Assembly (NCBI RefSeq): GCF_014207905.1
Contig: NZ_JACHLB010000001.1
Span: forward strand, 620,001 to 684,000
Source: Flavobacterium notoginsengisoli
GTDB taxonomy: Bacteria > Bacteroidota > Bacteroidia > Flavobacteriales > Flavobacteriaceae
Reading direction: 5' to 3'
DNA: 64,000 nt
The position numbers and the translations under genes are program-made. Shown here in pieces: positions 1 through 9,325 of the stretch. The notes under the pieces were generated by a model, which was not told the DNA's origin, made no database searches, and was given only the letters and a program-made list of their open reading frames with translations. Numbering within the stretch: the first letter of the stretch is position 1; each line of letters opens with the position of its first letter.

Positions 1-2
1 GA

Positions 3-1139
3 GACAATGAAAAAATGCTTCAGTCTGTTCGAAAAAAAGAGAAATCTGCTGTAAATGAATATTTAATTCAGGCGAATAAAATTAGACTTAAAGAGAAATT
101 AATCAATACTACAGCCAAACAAGAAAAGCTGATTAGTAATGACATGTATATTAATCAGGTCCAGGTAAATAAGCTTAAAAAAGAATTAAAAGTTCTAAAA
201 GAAGATTATGCTGAAATGATTCTGAAATCATACAAAAGTCGTTCTGAACAAAGCCGTGCGATGTTTATTCTATCTTCAGAAAGTTTTTTACAAGCTTATA
301 AAAGAGCTCAGTATTTGAAACAGTATACCGCTTTTAGAAAAAACCAAGGTCTTGAAATTCAGTCAAAAACAGCTCAATTAGTCGATTTTAATGCAAAACT
401 GGATGGACAAAGACAGGTAAAAAAGAAAATCATTGCTGAAAACCAAAAAGAAAAAGTTACACTTGAAGCTGAGAAAAAAGAACAGCAAAAATTGGTTAAT
501 TCACTTAAAAAAGATAAAAATAAAATTGCAGCTGATATTCGATCAAAACAAAGCGAATCAAAAAGAATTGATAGACAAATTGATCGTTTAATTCGTGAAG
601 CAATTGCCGAAGCCAATAGAAAGGCAGCAGCAGAAAGAGCAAAAGCAAATCCAGGTTCTAGCGAAGCTAAAGCTCCAGTTTCTTCTTCTAAAATTGTAAT
701 GACACCAGAAGATAAAGTTTTAGCTGCCGATTTTAAAGCCAACAGAGGAAGATTACCTTGGCCAGTAGAAAAAGGATTTATTTCTCTTGGATATGGAGAT
801 CAGCCACACCCACTGCACCCTTCAATTACAGTTCACAATTCAGGTGTTGAAATTACTACTGAAGACGGTGCTAATGCAAGAGCTGTATTTGCTGGCGAAG
901 TTTCTAAAGTTATTGTTTTATCTCCAGTAAATAAGGCAGTTGTAATTCAGCATGGAGATTATTTTACCGTATACCAAAATTTAAGTTCTGTTTCGGTTAG
1001 TCAAGGTGATAAGGTTACAATCAAACAAAACATTGGACGAGTTAGAACGAGTGGAGATACAGGAAAAACAATTATTAAATTCCTGATTATGCAAAACACA
1101 TCAAATAACAATCCGGAAGGATGGTTACAAAGCAGATAA
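3..1139 (+). CDS. EnvC-like murein hydrolase activator (degenerate LytM/M23), 5' end outside the window
   Basis: The reading frame is open to the left edge, so the first Met in the window (base 15) is internal; the signal peptide and the start of the coiled coil lie upstream. What remains is a long Lys/Glu/Gln-rich coiled coil (about residues 1-210) followed by a C-terminal LytM/M23-type fold. The zinc positions of active LytM peptidases look degraded: the usual Asp after the NxG motif is Glu (NSGVEI), and the late His-containing motif reads KFLIM. This fits the non-enzymatic EnvC family, which activates N-acetylmuramoyl amidases during cell separation in the periplasm. The gene ends at a strong hairpin shared with the convergent gene. 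Family confident; biological role inferred. Confidence 0.85.
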   Translation, partial: DNEKMLQSVRKKEKSAVNEYLIQANKIRLKEKLINTTAKQEKLISNDMYINQVQVNKLKKELKVLKEDYAEMILKSYKSRSEQSRAMFILSSESFLQAYKRAQYLKQYTAFRKNQGLEIQSKTAQLVDFNAKLDGQRQVKKKIIAENQKEKVTLEAEKKEQQKLVNSLKKDKNKIAADIRSKQSESKRIDRQIDRLIREAIAEANRKAAAERAKANPGSSEAKAPVSSSKIVMTPEDKVLAADFKANRGRLPWPVEKGFISLGYGDQPHPLHPSITVHNSGVEITTEDGANARAVFAGEVSKVIVLSPVNKAVVIQHGDYFTVYQNLSSVSVSQGDKVTIKQNIGRVRTSGDTGKTIIKFLIMQNTSNNNPEGWLQSR

Positions 1140-1168
1140 AAAAAGGGAGCAATTTTGCTCCCTTTTTT
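1139..1168. terminator. Bidirectional rho-independent terminator
   Basis: GGGAGCAA-TT-TTGCTCCC stem flanked by A6 on the left and T6 on the right. It lies between convergent genes and can serve both strands. Confidence 0.85.
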
Positions 1169-1209
1169 ATTGGAATTTGGAATTGAGATTTCGAATATTG
1201 GAATTTCAA

Positions 1210-2157
1210 TCATTGTTGCTGTTGCTGTAAATGATCCATATAATCTAATTGTTCCTGAACTCGAGCTGAGACTTCTTGAAGTTTAACATCATTTATTTCT
1301 TCAAATTGTCGCCCGTCTTCGTAACCAATCGAAACGCAAACAGAAAGCGTTTGTCTTGCTAATCCTTTAAAAGTTCCTTTAATAGGGGTGCAGTCGCCAA
1401 AATTTCTTCCGACCGATAGACGAACATGATTATCCATTGTCCAAATATTATTGGTTGGATCTAAACCCAACCAGCCTTGATTTGGAGTATAAATTTCGAC
1501 CCAAGCATGTGTTGCGCCTTCGCCACGAAGTCCACTTTCATTTGGACAGATGTAACCGCTTACATATCTAGAAGGAATTCCTGCTGTTCTTAAGAGCTGT
1601 AGCAAAATATGAGCAAAATCTTGACAGACTCCTTTTTTATGAGTTAGAATTTCATCGACTGTTGTCTCTATATTAGTAATGCCTTTGGTGTAAGTAAAAT
1701 TCTCAAAAACATAATTATTACATTGCTGTCCAATTTCAATAATAGATTTATTTTCTATGTTTATTTTCTTTAAAATGGCTTCAATTTCATTTTGTTTTTC
1801 AATTTTATCGAGATAACAAAGACGCAGTAGCATGATACTTTTCTGTTTTTCTTCTTCAATATCTTTTACAGAAGTCGAATCAATTTCTGGAATTTTTAGA
1901 GAGTGATTTACACGAACCAGCATTCGAGATTCGATTGTCATTTCGGTATGTGCATCCAAGACATTAAAGTTTCCAACACGATTTCCATAATAATCTTCAG
2001 AAATATCAACATCTGGATTATGTGTAATTAAAATTTGATATTGTAATACTTCCTGATTTTCAAAGTGATGTGGGAAAATTCGAATTTCGTTGATACTTTC
2101 TTTTATTGGGTAATTATATTGGTATTTAGTAATGTGAACTATTTTGAAAAGCGCCAT
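1210..2157 (-). CDS. Transglutaminase-like cysteine protease family protein
   Basis: 315 aa. An N-terminal beta region (about 1-90) typical of bacterial transglutaminase_N precedes a transglutaminase core with a complete apparent triad: Cys178 (GVCQDFAH), His217 (THAWVE) and Asp233 (LDPTNN). The C-terminus ends in five glutamines. No signal peptide is visible, so it is probably cytoplasmic. It is the last gene of a three-gene minus-strand operon after the alpha-E protein (4-bp gap) and the ATP-grasp protein. This trio recurs widely in bacteria; an amide-bond-forming or cleaving role is suggested by the folds, but no substrate can be read from the sequence. Confidence 0.85.
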   Translation of the reverse strand: MALFKIVHITKYQYNYPIKESINEIRIFPHHFENQEVLQYQILITHNPDVDISEDYYGNRVGNFNVLDAHTEMTIESRMLVRVNHSLKIPEIDSTSVKDIEEEKQKSIMLLRLCYLDKIEKQNEIEAILKKINIENKSIIEIGQQCNNYVFENFTYTKGITNIETTVDEILTHKKGVCQDFAHILLQLLRTAGIPSRYVSGYICPNESGLRGEGATHAWVEIYTPNQGWLGLDPTNNIWTMDNHVRLSVGRNFGDCTPIKGTFKGLARQTLSVCVSIGYEDGRQFEEINDVKLQEVSARVQEQLDYMDHLQQQQQ

Positions 2158-2161
2158 ATTT

Positions 2162-3103
2162 TTAGGTATAAGAAAAGAATAATTTTGAAAAATCTATTGA
2201 AAATTGCGTAAGCTGATTTTTAGTATTTCGCAAGACTTCTTCCAGTTCCTGATTTGTTAAATGGTGATAATCTGTAAAAGCAACATAACTTTTCAAACGA
2301 CCAAACTGATTCTTTAAAGTTCGGGCTTCGCTCATGTCATTGTCTTTAAAAAGACTGTCCAAATACGTATTTATTAATTCTAAAGTATAAATTACAGAAT
2401 GTGCAAAATCTTTGTTGAAAATTACCTGGTGGACCACTTTTCTGTTATGCGAAATGTTACTGTAACTTTTTAAATACAGTTCGTAACCTGAAAGTGACAA
2501 TAAAAGTCTTCTCCAATAAATCAAATCTTCTTCGCCTTCAAGATTGTAATTTATTGGGGCAAAATAAGCCTGAGTCATTGAAATAGTTTGCAAACATCTT
2601 TCGATATGTTTACCAATACTCGAAAAACACCAGCCCAAACCTCTAGGCATTGTAACTTGCAGAATTCCATTGTAGAGCAATAAGTCTTTATTGAGTTTTG
2701 TAATGACTTTTAGCGCATCTGTAGTTTCAAGTTTTTTGGGCAAATCTGGCGAATTCATATAATGATACATCGAATTGATATGTTCCCATAACTCCTTAGT
2801 AATTTTATCTTGCGAACCTCGCGCATTTTCACGAGCTTTTATCACTAAGTTTTTAACCGAATTATCATTCTGATTATCGCAGATTATGTATTTTAAAACA
2901 TAGGTATTATCATATTGAATGGAATGAATTTTATCCTGAGATAAATTCGTATAATATTCTAAAAGGGGTCTGTAACCTTGAAAATCGCTAATTTCTTTGT
3001 CAAAAGATAAAATATAGGAAGTGTTTAAAGTAAGCAGCATTCCATCAGTTCGTTCCATGTATCGGTTAAGCCAAAACATGCCGTCTGCAACTCTACTAAG
3101 CAT
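2162..3103 (-). CDS. Alpha-E domain-containing protein (DUF403 type)
   Basis: 313 aa, all-helical, beginning MLSRVADGMFWLNRYMERTDG, the hallmark N-terminus of the alpha-E family. No signal peptide or membrane segment. It lies between the ATP-grasp and transglutaminase genes on the same strand with short gaps (31 and 4 bp), the classical arrangement for this family. Its biochemical role is not established; a partner or scaffold role for the neighbouring ATP-grasp ligase is inference. Confidence 0.85.
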   Translation of the reverse strand: MLSRVADGMFWLNRYMERTDGMLLTLNTSYILSFDKEISDFQGYRPLLEYYTNLSQDKIHSIQYDNTYVLKYIICDNQNDNSVKNLVIKARENARGSQDKITKELWEHINSMYHYMNSPDLPKKLETTDALKVITKLNKDLLLYNGILQVTMPRGLGWCFSSIGKHIERCLQTISMTQAYFAPINYNLEGEEDLIYWRRLLLSLSGYELYLKSYSNISHNRKVVHQVIFNKDFAHSVIYTLELINTYLDSLFKDNDMSEARTLKNQFGRLKSYVAFTDYHHLTNQELEEVLRNTKNQLTQFSIDFSKLFFSYT

Positions 3104-3134
3104 AATTACTTTTTTTGAATGTTATTAAATCTAT

Positions 3135-4571
3135 TTATTTTATAATCCAAGTATCTTTACTGCCTCCACCTTGAGATGAATTTACAACTAAAGAACCTTC
3201 GGTTAAAGCAACACGTGTTAATCCGCCCGGCACAATTTGAACTCCTTTTGGGCCACATAAAGCATATGGGCGCAAATCGACATGACGTAATTTAAGCTGT
3301 CCGTCAATCAGACACGGAACGGTACTTAACTGAATAATAGGTTGTGCAATAAAATTTCTTGGAGTTTTGGTAATTTCAATTTTTGCATTGTCCAATTCTT
3401 CCTGAGTCGCTTTATTTCCCATAATCATTCCGTAACCACCACTCTGATTGGTTTCTTTAATGACCATATTTTCCATATTAGCAAAAACCAGTTCTCGTTC
3501 GTCTAAATTTTCCATTCTATATGTAGGAACATTTTTTAGAATAGGTTCCTGATTCAAATAATATTTAATCATATCTGGAACATAAGCATAAATTGCTTTA
3601 TCGTCTGCAACTCCATTTCCGACAGCATTTACAAGTGCTACATTTCCTTGTCGGTAAGCGCTTATTAAACCAGGAACACCTAGCGTACTGTCTGGTTTAA
3701 AAACCAAAGGATCAAGATATTCATCATCAAGGCGACGATAAATTACATCAACTTGCTGTAAGCCAGAAGTTGTTTTCATATAAACCTTACTATTGTTTAC
3801 AACTAAGTCACGGCCTTCAACAAGAGGAATCCCCATTTGACGTGCCAAATAAGTATGTTCGTAATAGGCAGAATTATAAACGCCCGGTGTCAGTAAAACA
3901 ACATTAGGATTAGACACATTTCTAGGAGAAAGAGAAACTAGAATACTGTGAAAAATCATAGGATAGTTGCTCACCATGCTAACATGATTGGAAGAAAGCA
4001 TATCTGGAAAAATACGTTTGGTAATCTCTCTGTTTTCCAACATATAGCTAACACCGCTTGGACATCGAAGATTATCTTCGAGAACGTAAAATTCACCTTT
4101 TGCACCACGAATTAAATCGATACCAGCAATATGTACATGAATATTGTGAGGCACTTTTATGCCCTGAACTTCTTGTATATAATGAGGGCATGAAGCAATT
4201 AATCCCGCAGGAATAATGCCTTCTTTTACAATATTCTGTTCGTTATAGATATCTTCCAAAAATAAATTTAAAGCCAGTAAACGCTGCTTAATTCCAGACT
4301 CAACTTCTTGCCAGTCTTTTTGTGTAATAATTCTGGGAATAATATCAAAAGGGAAAATACGCTCAATACCATTAGTGTCATCACTATAAACGGTAAACGT
4401 AATACCTTGGTTCATAAAAAGATCTGAGGCTTGTTTTTGTTTGTTGGTTAAGTTTTTATGACTTAACTTTTGTAAAGTTTTAAAAACTTGACTGTAGGAA
4501 TCGCGAACACCTTCTTTAGAAAACATTTCATCCCATCCGCTGTGCGTTAAACTAGGTGCTAATTTTGTCAT
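3135..4571 (-). CDS. Circularly permuted type 2 ATP-grasp protein
   Basis: 478 aa, full length for the family (DUF404/DUF407). ATP-grasp signatures include VLEDNLRCPSGVSYMLENR in the middle and a Lys/Gly-rich ATP-binding segment near KETNQSGGYGM. Proteins of this fold usually join a carboxylate to an amine through an acyl-phosphate. First gene of the operon with the alpha-E and transglutaminase genes; 288 bp of non-coding DNA lies upstream. The predicted reaction (peptide or amide ligation) is family inference; substrate unknown. Confidence 0.85.
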   Translation of the reverse strand: MTKLAPSLTHSGWDEMFSKEGVRDSYSQVFKTLQKLSHKNLTNKQKQASDLFMNQGITFTVYSDDTNGIERIFPFDIIPRIITQKDWQEVESGIKQRLLALNLFLEDIYNEQNIVKEGIIPAGLIASCPHYIQEVQGIKVPHNIHVHIAGIDLIRGAKGEFYVLEDNLRCPSGVSYMLENREITKRIFPDMLSSNHVSMVSNYPMIFHSILVSLSPRNVSNPNVVLLTPGVYNSAYYEHTYLARQMGIPLVEGRDLVVNNSKVYMKTTSGLQQVDVIYRRLDDEYLDPLVFKPDSTLGVPGLISAYRQGNVALVNAVGNGVADDKAIYAYVPDMIKYYLNQEPILKNVPTYRMENLDERELVFANMENMVIKETNQSGGYGMIMGNKATQEELDNAKIEITKTPRNFIAQPIIQLSTVPCLIDGQLKLRHVDLRPYALCGPKGVQIVPGGLTRVALTEGSLVVNSSQGGGSKDTWIIK

Positions 4572-4825
4572 ATCCGAATTATTAAATAAATTGAATTATG
4601 GACTTTTTAGTAAAAAATAAACATTTTTTGTTCTAATTTATAAAATTATTTTTCAGTAAAACTTTAAATTGATGTGAATTTTTTAATTTATGCAGTATTC
4701 GTTTTTTCGACTTTCTATTTTGAAAAGTTTACTTTTTAGAGCTAGGTTTTTTTAAAATTTGATATTCTAAAAATGGCTCTACGCGGATTTTATATTCGAA
4801 AATTAGAGTTAAGAATCATCGACAC

Positions 4826-4858
4826 AAAAAAAAAGGGAGCAAACGCTCCCTTTTTTTG
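4826..4858. terminator. Rho-independent terminator after the CBS gene
   Basis: GGGAGC-AAAC-GCTCCC stem with A9 on the left and T7 on the right. It sits directly after the stop codon of the minus-strand CBS gene. The rest of the gap (4572-4825) is AT-rich upstream DNA of the ATP-grasp operon; no clear TAnnTTTG box was found there. Confidence 0.85.
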
Positions 4859-4859
4859 A

Positions 4860-5279
4860 CTAATAATTTTCTTCTAAGAAATATTTTAAAACATCTGTTG
4901 TCGTGACAATTCCTTTTAATTCTCCATTGTCAACAACTGGTGTGGCATGAAATTCTTCTTTTACAAAGATTTCACCTAAATCTCTAATAATAAGATCTGA
5001 AGAAACAGTTTTGGGTTTAGAAGTCATAACCTGTGATATAGTAAGCATTTCTAATATAGCTTCATCGGCTCCATCCTGTCCATCAAACAACGCACCAAAA
5101 GTAAGACGGTTAATATCGGTTCGGCTGATGATACCAACAACTTCTTTTCCGTTAACTACAGGAATATGTCGGATAGAATTGGCTTTTAATTTCTCTACAA
5201 CATTTTTTAAATCATCATTTTGATTTACTGTTATAACGCTCTTTGTCATAATGTGACTTATCGGTTCTCTTTTTTTCAT
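4860..5279 (-). CDS. CBS-domain pair protein
   Basis: 139 aa made of two CBS domains (about 10-60 and 80-137) and nothing else. Typical motifs are RHIPVVNGKEVVGIISRTDI in the first and HATPVVDNGELKGIVTTTDVL in the second. Such stand-alone pairs bind adenosine nucleotides and often act as regulatory subunits. Monocistronic: its own terminator follows and a divergent gene (rbfA) lies upstream. Target unknown. Confidence 0.85.
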   Translation of the reverse strand: MKKREPISHIMTKSVITVNQNDDLKNVVEKLKANSIRHIPVVNGKEVVGIISRTDINRLTFGALFDGQDGADEAILEMLTISQVMTSKPKTVSSDLIIRDLGEIFVKEEFHATPVVDNGELKGIVTTTDVLKYFLEENY

Positions 5280-5452
5280 AATTTGATGGTGTTAGATTTA
5301 TATCAAATTTGAGCATTAAATGAAACTAATAAGATGATTTTTGTCAGTACAAAAAAGAAGAATAAGTAGTATTTTAGGTAGTTATAGTTTATAGTAAGAA
5401 GATTTAATTTTGATTTCAAACAATAAAAATTACTATTCAAGTTCGTTTGAAA

Positions 5453-5485
5453 TTGCTACGATTGAATTTAAAAATAGTATTTTTG
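5453..5485 (+). promoter_or_regulatory. Promoter of rbfA, near-leaderless
   Basis: TTG at 5453-5455, 22-bp spacer, TATTTTTG at 5478-5485; this matches the Flavobacterium TTG-N17-23-TAnnTTTG consensus. The rbfA ATG begins only 4 bp after the box, so the transcript would start at or next to the start codon. Confidence 0.6.
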
Positions 5486-5489
5486 CAGT

Positions 5490-5882
5490 ATGGAAACAAA
5501 TAGACAGAAAAAAATAGGTGGAGTTCTCCAGAAAGATCTGGTTGACATCTTGCAAGGTGAAGTGAGAAAAAACGGAATTACTAATTTGGTAATTTCAGTA
5601 TCCAAAGTAAGTGTAACTACAGATTTATCTGTGGCAACAGTATATTTAAGTATTTTTCCACAAGAAAAAGCCAAAGAAACTTTAGAGGCAATTAAAACAA
5701 ATACTACTTTAATTAAACATGATTTGTCACAACGTGTACGTCTTCAGTTGCGTCGTGTTCCAAATCTAGTTTTCTTTATAGATGACTCTCTAGATTATAT
5801 TGAGAAAATCGACAATGCACTTGCAGGAAAAGAAAACCCAATAGAAAATCGTGACCTTTTAGAAAAGAGAAGAAAGTCGTAA
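5490..5882 (+). CDS. rbfA: Ribosome-binding factor A
   Basis: 130 aa, usual length for RbfA. It binds the 30S subunit and helps mature the 5' end of 16S rRNA. The N-terminus (METNRQKKIGGVLQKDLVDI) and the KH-like core with VSVTTDLSVATVYLS and LRRVPNLVFFIDDSLDY are characteristic; the last corresponds to the conserved R-x-P-x-L-x-F-x-x-D-x-S segment. It is followed after one base by the LolC/E-like permease gene, an arrangement common in Flavobacteriia. Confidence 0.95.
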   Translation: METNRQKKIGGVLQKDLVDILQGEVRKNGITNLVISVSKVSVTTDLSVATVYLSIFPQEKAKETLEAIKTNTTLIKHDLSQRVRLQLRRVPNLVFFIDDSLDYIEKIDNALAGKENPIENRDLLEKRRKS

Positions 5883-5883
5883 T

Positions 5884-7083
5884 TTGAATTTTCCTTTATA
5901 CATAGCCAAACGTTATATTTTTAGCAGCAGTAAAAACAATGCTATCAATATTATTAATCGAATTGCCAGCATGGGAATCATTGTTGGTACGATGGCTTTG
6001 TTTGTGGTTTTATCTGTCTTTAGCGGATTAAAAGTTTTTAGTCTGTCATTTACAAATGAAATCGATCCAGATTTAAAATTGACCAGTACCTACGGAAAGT
6101 CTTTTTTTATAACACCAGATCAAGAAAATCAAATCAAGAAAATTGATGGTGTTGCTTCGTATACTAAAATTATAGAAGAACGGGTTTTGTTTTTGTTTAA
6201 AGACAAACAACAAGTTACTTACTTAAAAGGAGTTGATAGTTCTTATGCCACGGTTAACGATATCAGGAAGAAGCTTTTTAATGGACAATGGCTAAAACCA
6301 GAAACATTTCAAGTTGTTATTGGTTATGGTTTAGCTCAGAATTTTTCTTTGGGAATTATGGATTTTGAAAATCCACTTCAGATTTTTGCACCCAAACCAG
6401 GGAAAGGTGCCATCGAAAATCCCGAAGAAGCATTTAACAAAACAGATGTTTTACCAGTCGGAATTTATTCTATAAGCGAAGATTTGGATTCTAAATATGT
6501 ATTCGCAGATTTGGGTTTAACGCAAGAATTATTAATGTATAAACCCAATCAGATTTCTGGAATTGAATTTAAATCGAAACCCAACGCAGATGAAAATGCA
6601 ATAAAATCTCAATTAAATTCAATCTTTAAAAATAAAATTACTTTAAAGAATAGAGCGCAGTTAAATGAGTCTTTATATAAAATGCTCAACACAGAAAATA
6701 TTGCAGTTTATCTGATTTTTACTTTAGTGATTATCGTAGCGCTTTTCAATTTAATTGGCGCTTTGATTATGATGATTTTAGAGAAAAAAGGAAATCTCAA
6801 AACCCTTTTTAATCTGGGAACAGACATCAGTCATCTTCGCAAAATATTTTTACTTCAAGGTACTTTATTAAGTGTCCTTGGCGGATTAATTGGACTTGTT
6901 TTAGGAATAATCTTGGTTATCTTGCAACAACAATTTGAGTTGATTATGATCACGCCGACATTGGCATATCCGGTTGTTTTTACAATGGAAAATGTACTGA
7001 TTGTTATGGCGACGATTATTTCTTTAGGATTTGTTGCTTCTTTAATAGCAAGCAGCCGAGTTAGTAAAAAATTGCTAGATTAA
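5884..7083 (+). CDS. ABC transporter permease, LolC/LolE-like (FtsX family)
   Basis: 399 aa with one N-terminal membrane helix (about 25-48), a long periplasmic MacB-PCD-like domain, and three C-terminal helices (about 275-390), the topology of LolC/E and FtsX-type permeases. The start is a TTG at 5884: the frame has no better ATG upstream of the conserved N-terminus (NFPLYIAKRYIFSSSK), and the next ATG would cut into the first helix. The gene follows the rbfA stop by one base, so coupled translation is likely. Role in releasing lipoproteins from the inner membrane is inferred from the family; no ATPase gene is adjacent. Confidence 0.85.
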   Translation: MNFPLYIAKRYIFSSSKNNAINIINRIASMGIIVGTMALFVVLSVFSGLKVFSLSFTNEIDPDLKLTSTYGKSFFITPDQENQIKKIDGVASYTKIIEERVLFLFKDKQQVTYLKGVDSSYATVNDIRKKLFNGQWLKPETFQVVIGYGLAQNFSLGIMDFENPLQIFAPKPGKGAIENPEEAFNKTDVLPVGIYSISEDLDSKYVFADLGLTQELLMYKPNQISGIEFKSKPNADENAIKSQLNSIFKNKITLKNRAQLNESLYKMLNTENIAVYLIFTLVIIVALFNLIGALIMMILEKKGNLKTLFNLGTDISHLRKIFLLQGTLLSVLGGLIGLVLGIILVILQQQFELIMITPTLAYPVVFTMENVLIVMATIISLGFVASLIASSRVSKKLLD

Positions 7084-7203
7084 TTTTTGCTAAAAAATAT
7101 TACTTATATTTACCGCCTTAAATAACTACAGCATATGATTGTTTCTGCCTAATCCTATTTTATTTTTTAAAATAATTAGGATACTTACGTTTTTACTTTT
7201 GAA

Positions 7204-7225
7204 GTTCAGATTTATACATCTGAAC
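7204..7225. promoter_or_regulatory. 8-bp perfect inverted repeat upstream of the MATE gene
   Basis: GTTCAGAT-N6-ATCTGAAC, 28 bp before the MATE start codon. Could be a repressor site or a 5'-UTR hairpin; no T-tract follows, so it is not a standard terminator. Confidence 0.35.
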
Positions 7226-7252
7226 CAATTTTATCATTTATCCTAAAATATC

Positions 7253-8680
7253 ATGACAGAAACATCTATAAAGGAAGGTTTTATTTCCAAAATTTTTACC
7301 ACTTTAAAACAAGCTTTAAAAGGCGACGAATCATTTGATTATACTTCAGGAAGTATAAAGAAAGCCGTAATTCTATTAGCCATTCCGATGGTTTTGGAAA
7401 TGATGATGGAATCGGTTTTTGCCTTAGTCGATTTGTATTTCGTTGGACATTTAGAACATAGTAGTTTTGCTATTCAAACCGTTGGTTTAACAGAATCTGT
7501 ATTGACAGTAATTTATTCTTTAGCTATCGGAATGAGTATGGCAGCAACAGCAGTTGTAGCAAGACGCATTGGCGAAAAAGACCCTATTGCTGCCGCAAAA
7601 GCGGGAATGCAGTCGATAATTGTAGCATTTGCAGTTAACAGTTTATTGAGCATTTTCGGAATTATTTACGCGAAAGATATTTTGATTCTGATGGGTTCTT
7701 CAGTAGAATCAGCAGAACATGGTTTCCGATTTACACAAATTATGATTGGTTCAAGTTTGTGTATCATGCTTTTATTCTTAATAAACGGAATTTTTCGCGG
7801 AGCAGGAAATGCGGCAATTGCCATGAAAAGTTTATGGATTGCCAATATTTGTAATATCATTTTATGCCCAATTTTAATTAATGGTTTTGGACCAGTTCCA
7901 GCTTTTGGATTAATTGGAGCAGCTTTGGCTACAACCATCGGAAGAAGCATTGGAGTTCTATATCAAGTCTATCATTTGTTTTTCGGAAGTGGAATTTTGA
8001 AAATCAAGATTCCATATTTTGCTCCAGATTTTACTCAAATAAAAGCGTTGGTTAAAATTGCAGCTCCAGGAATTTTACAATTCGTAATTGCTTCTTGCAG
8101 TTGGATTTTTCTAGCGCAATTAGTCGCAACAACGGGAGGTGATCATGGTTCTGCTGGTTATCAAACTGCACTTAGAATTATGATGTTTTTCATACTTCCA
8201 GCGTGGGGATTAAGTAACGCCGCTGCCACTTTGGTTGGGCAAAATTTAGGTGCGAAACAAATCGAACGCGCCGAAAAATCGGTTTACACTACAGCAAGAT
8301 ATAATGTAATTTTCATGGCTTCAATTATGATTATAACATTAGTTTTCGGAAAATATATTATTTCATTTTTTACGAATGATGAAATGGTAAAAACCGTTGC
8401 AATCGAGGCTTTACAAATTATGAGCATCGGTTTTATTTTCTACGGAATCGGAATGGTTTTAATCAATACATTTAATGGAGCAGGAGATACCTGGACGCCA
8501 ACGGGAATTAACTTTTTCGGGTTTTGGTTGTTCCAAATTCCGCTGGCTTTTGTTCTTGCCAAGCATTTCAACATGGGACCAACAGGAGTTTTTATTGCTA
8601 TTCCTGTTGCAGAAACTGCGATTACGCTTGCTGGAATTGTTTTCTATAAGAGAGGAAAGTGGAAGCGAGTTCAAGTGTAA
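7253..8680 (+). CDS. MATE family multidrug/organic-cation exporter
   Basis: 475 aa with about 12 hydrophobic helices in two homologous halves, beginning after a soluble N-terminus of about 40 residues. Family features are AIPMVLEMMMESVFALVDLYFVG in helix 1 and the matching LPAWGLSNAAATLVGQNLGAK in the second half. These proteins export cationic drugs using a sodium or proton gradient across the inner membrane. Monocistronic; the 169-bp upstream region has an 8-bp inverted repeat. Substrate cannot be predicted. Confidence 0.92.
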   Translation: MTETSIKEGFISKIFTTLKQALKGDESFDYTSGSIKKAVILLAIPMVLEMMMESVFALVDLYFVGHLEHSSFAIQTVGLTESVLTVIYSLAIGMSMAATAVVARRIGEKDPIAAAKAGMQSIIVAFAVNSLLSIFGIIYAKDILILMGSSVESAEHGFRFTQIMIGSSLCIMLLFLINGIFRGAGNAAIAMKSLWIANICNIILCPILINGFGPVPAFGLIGAALATTIGRSIGVLYQVYHLFFGSGILKIKIPYFAPDFTQIKALVKIAAPGILQFVIASCSWIFLAQLVATTGGDHGSAGYQTALRIMMFFILPAWGLSNAAATLVGQNLGAKQIERAEKSVYTTARYNVIFMASIMIITLVFGKYIISFFTNDEMVKTVAIEALQIMSIGFIFYGIGMVLINTFNGAGDTWTPTGINFFGFWLFQIPLAFVLAKHFNMGPTGVFIAIPVAETAITLAGIVFYKRGKWKRVQV

Positions 8681-8766
8681 TTATAAATAAAAACTCTCAA
8701 ATTTTAAAGCTTTTAATTTTTTGTAAGAAATTTATATTATTTTAGCATTATGAATTAAATGCTTTT

Positions 8767-9309
8767 ATGATTAAAATTAATTTAGAAGATACTTTTGAAG
8801 CCACATATGTGAGTTCTAATTTAGATCAATATATTTTCGAGTCGCAACTTAGGAATAATAAAAAAATTCAACTTAAAGTTAAGTTTACAAACATAGCAGA
8901 CTCATTATTACCAAATGTTTATAATTTAGCTTTTGGACCATTTAATCTAGATGGAAAAATAGATGATTCGATTAATCTTAAACATAAAGACAGTAATAAA
9001 GTTTTTTCAACTATTATTTTGTTTTCGATAACTTTTTTAAAAAAGAATCCGTATGCTTCAATTGGCATTGATGGTTCAGATGATTTACGAGCCAATTTAT
9101 ATCATCGAATGTTTAGATACAATTATAAAGATTTAAAAGATTTTTTAGTGATTATCGGAGTAGATTGGTACGTGAGATTACTACGAAATGGTACAATAGA
9201 ACTAGATAATAATGGATCGGCGTTCTTTAAACCTAAACCTGAATCTTTTGATTTTCAAAGAAAGACGAATGATCTTTATAGATATTATATGTTTAATTTA
9301 AATCAATAA
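8767..9309 (+). CDS. Hypothetical protein, DUF6934-like, with a small partner gene
   Basis: 180 aa, soluble, no signal peptide. It resembles a Bacteroidota-restricted family of unknown function that I associate with DUF6934; this is from memory and uncertain. Visible features are a central NLAFGP segment, SITFLKKNPYASIGIDGSDD, and a Tyr-rich C-terminus (DLYRYYMFNLNQ). A second small ORF starts 16 bp after its stop and a shared terminator follows, so the two form a bicistronic unit. A toxin-antitoxin or similar paired role is possible but unsupported. Confidence 0.7.
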   Translation: MIKINLEDTFEATYVSSNLDQYIFESQLRNNKKIQLKVKFTNIADSLLPNVYNLAFGPFNLDGKIDDSINLKHKDSNKVFSTIILFSITFLKKNPYASIGIDGSDDLRANLYHRMFRYNYKDLKDFLVIIGVDWYVRLLRNGTIELDNNGSAFFKPKPESFDFQRKTNDLYRYYMFNLNQ

Positions 9310-9325
9310 TTTTTAAATTTGCTGT

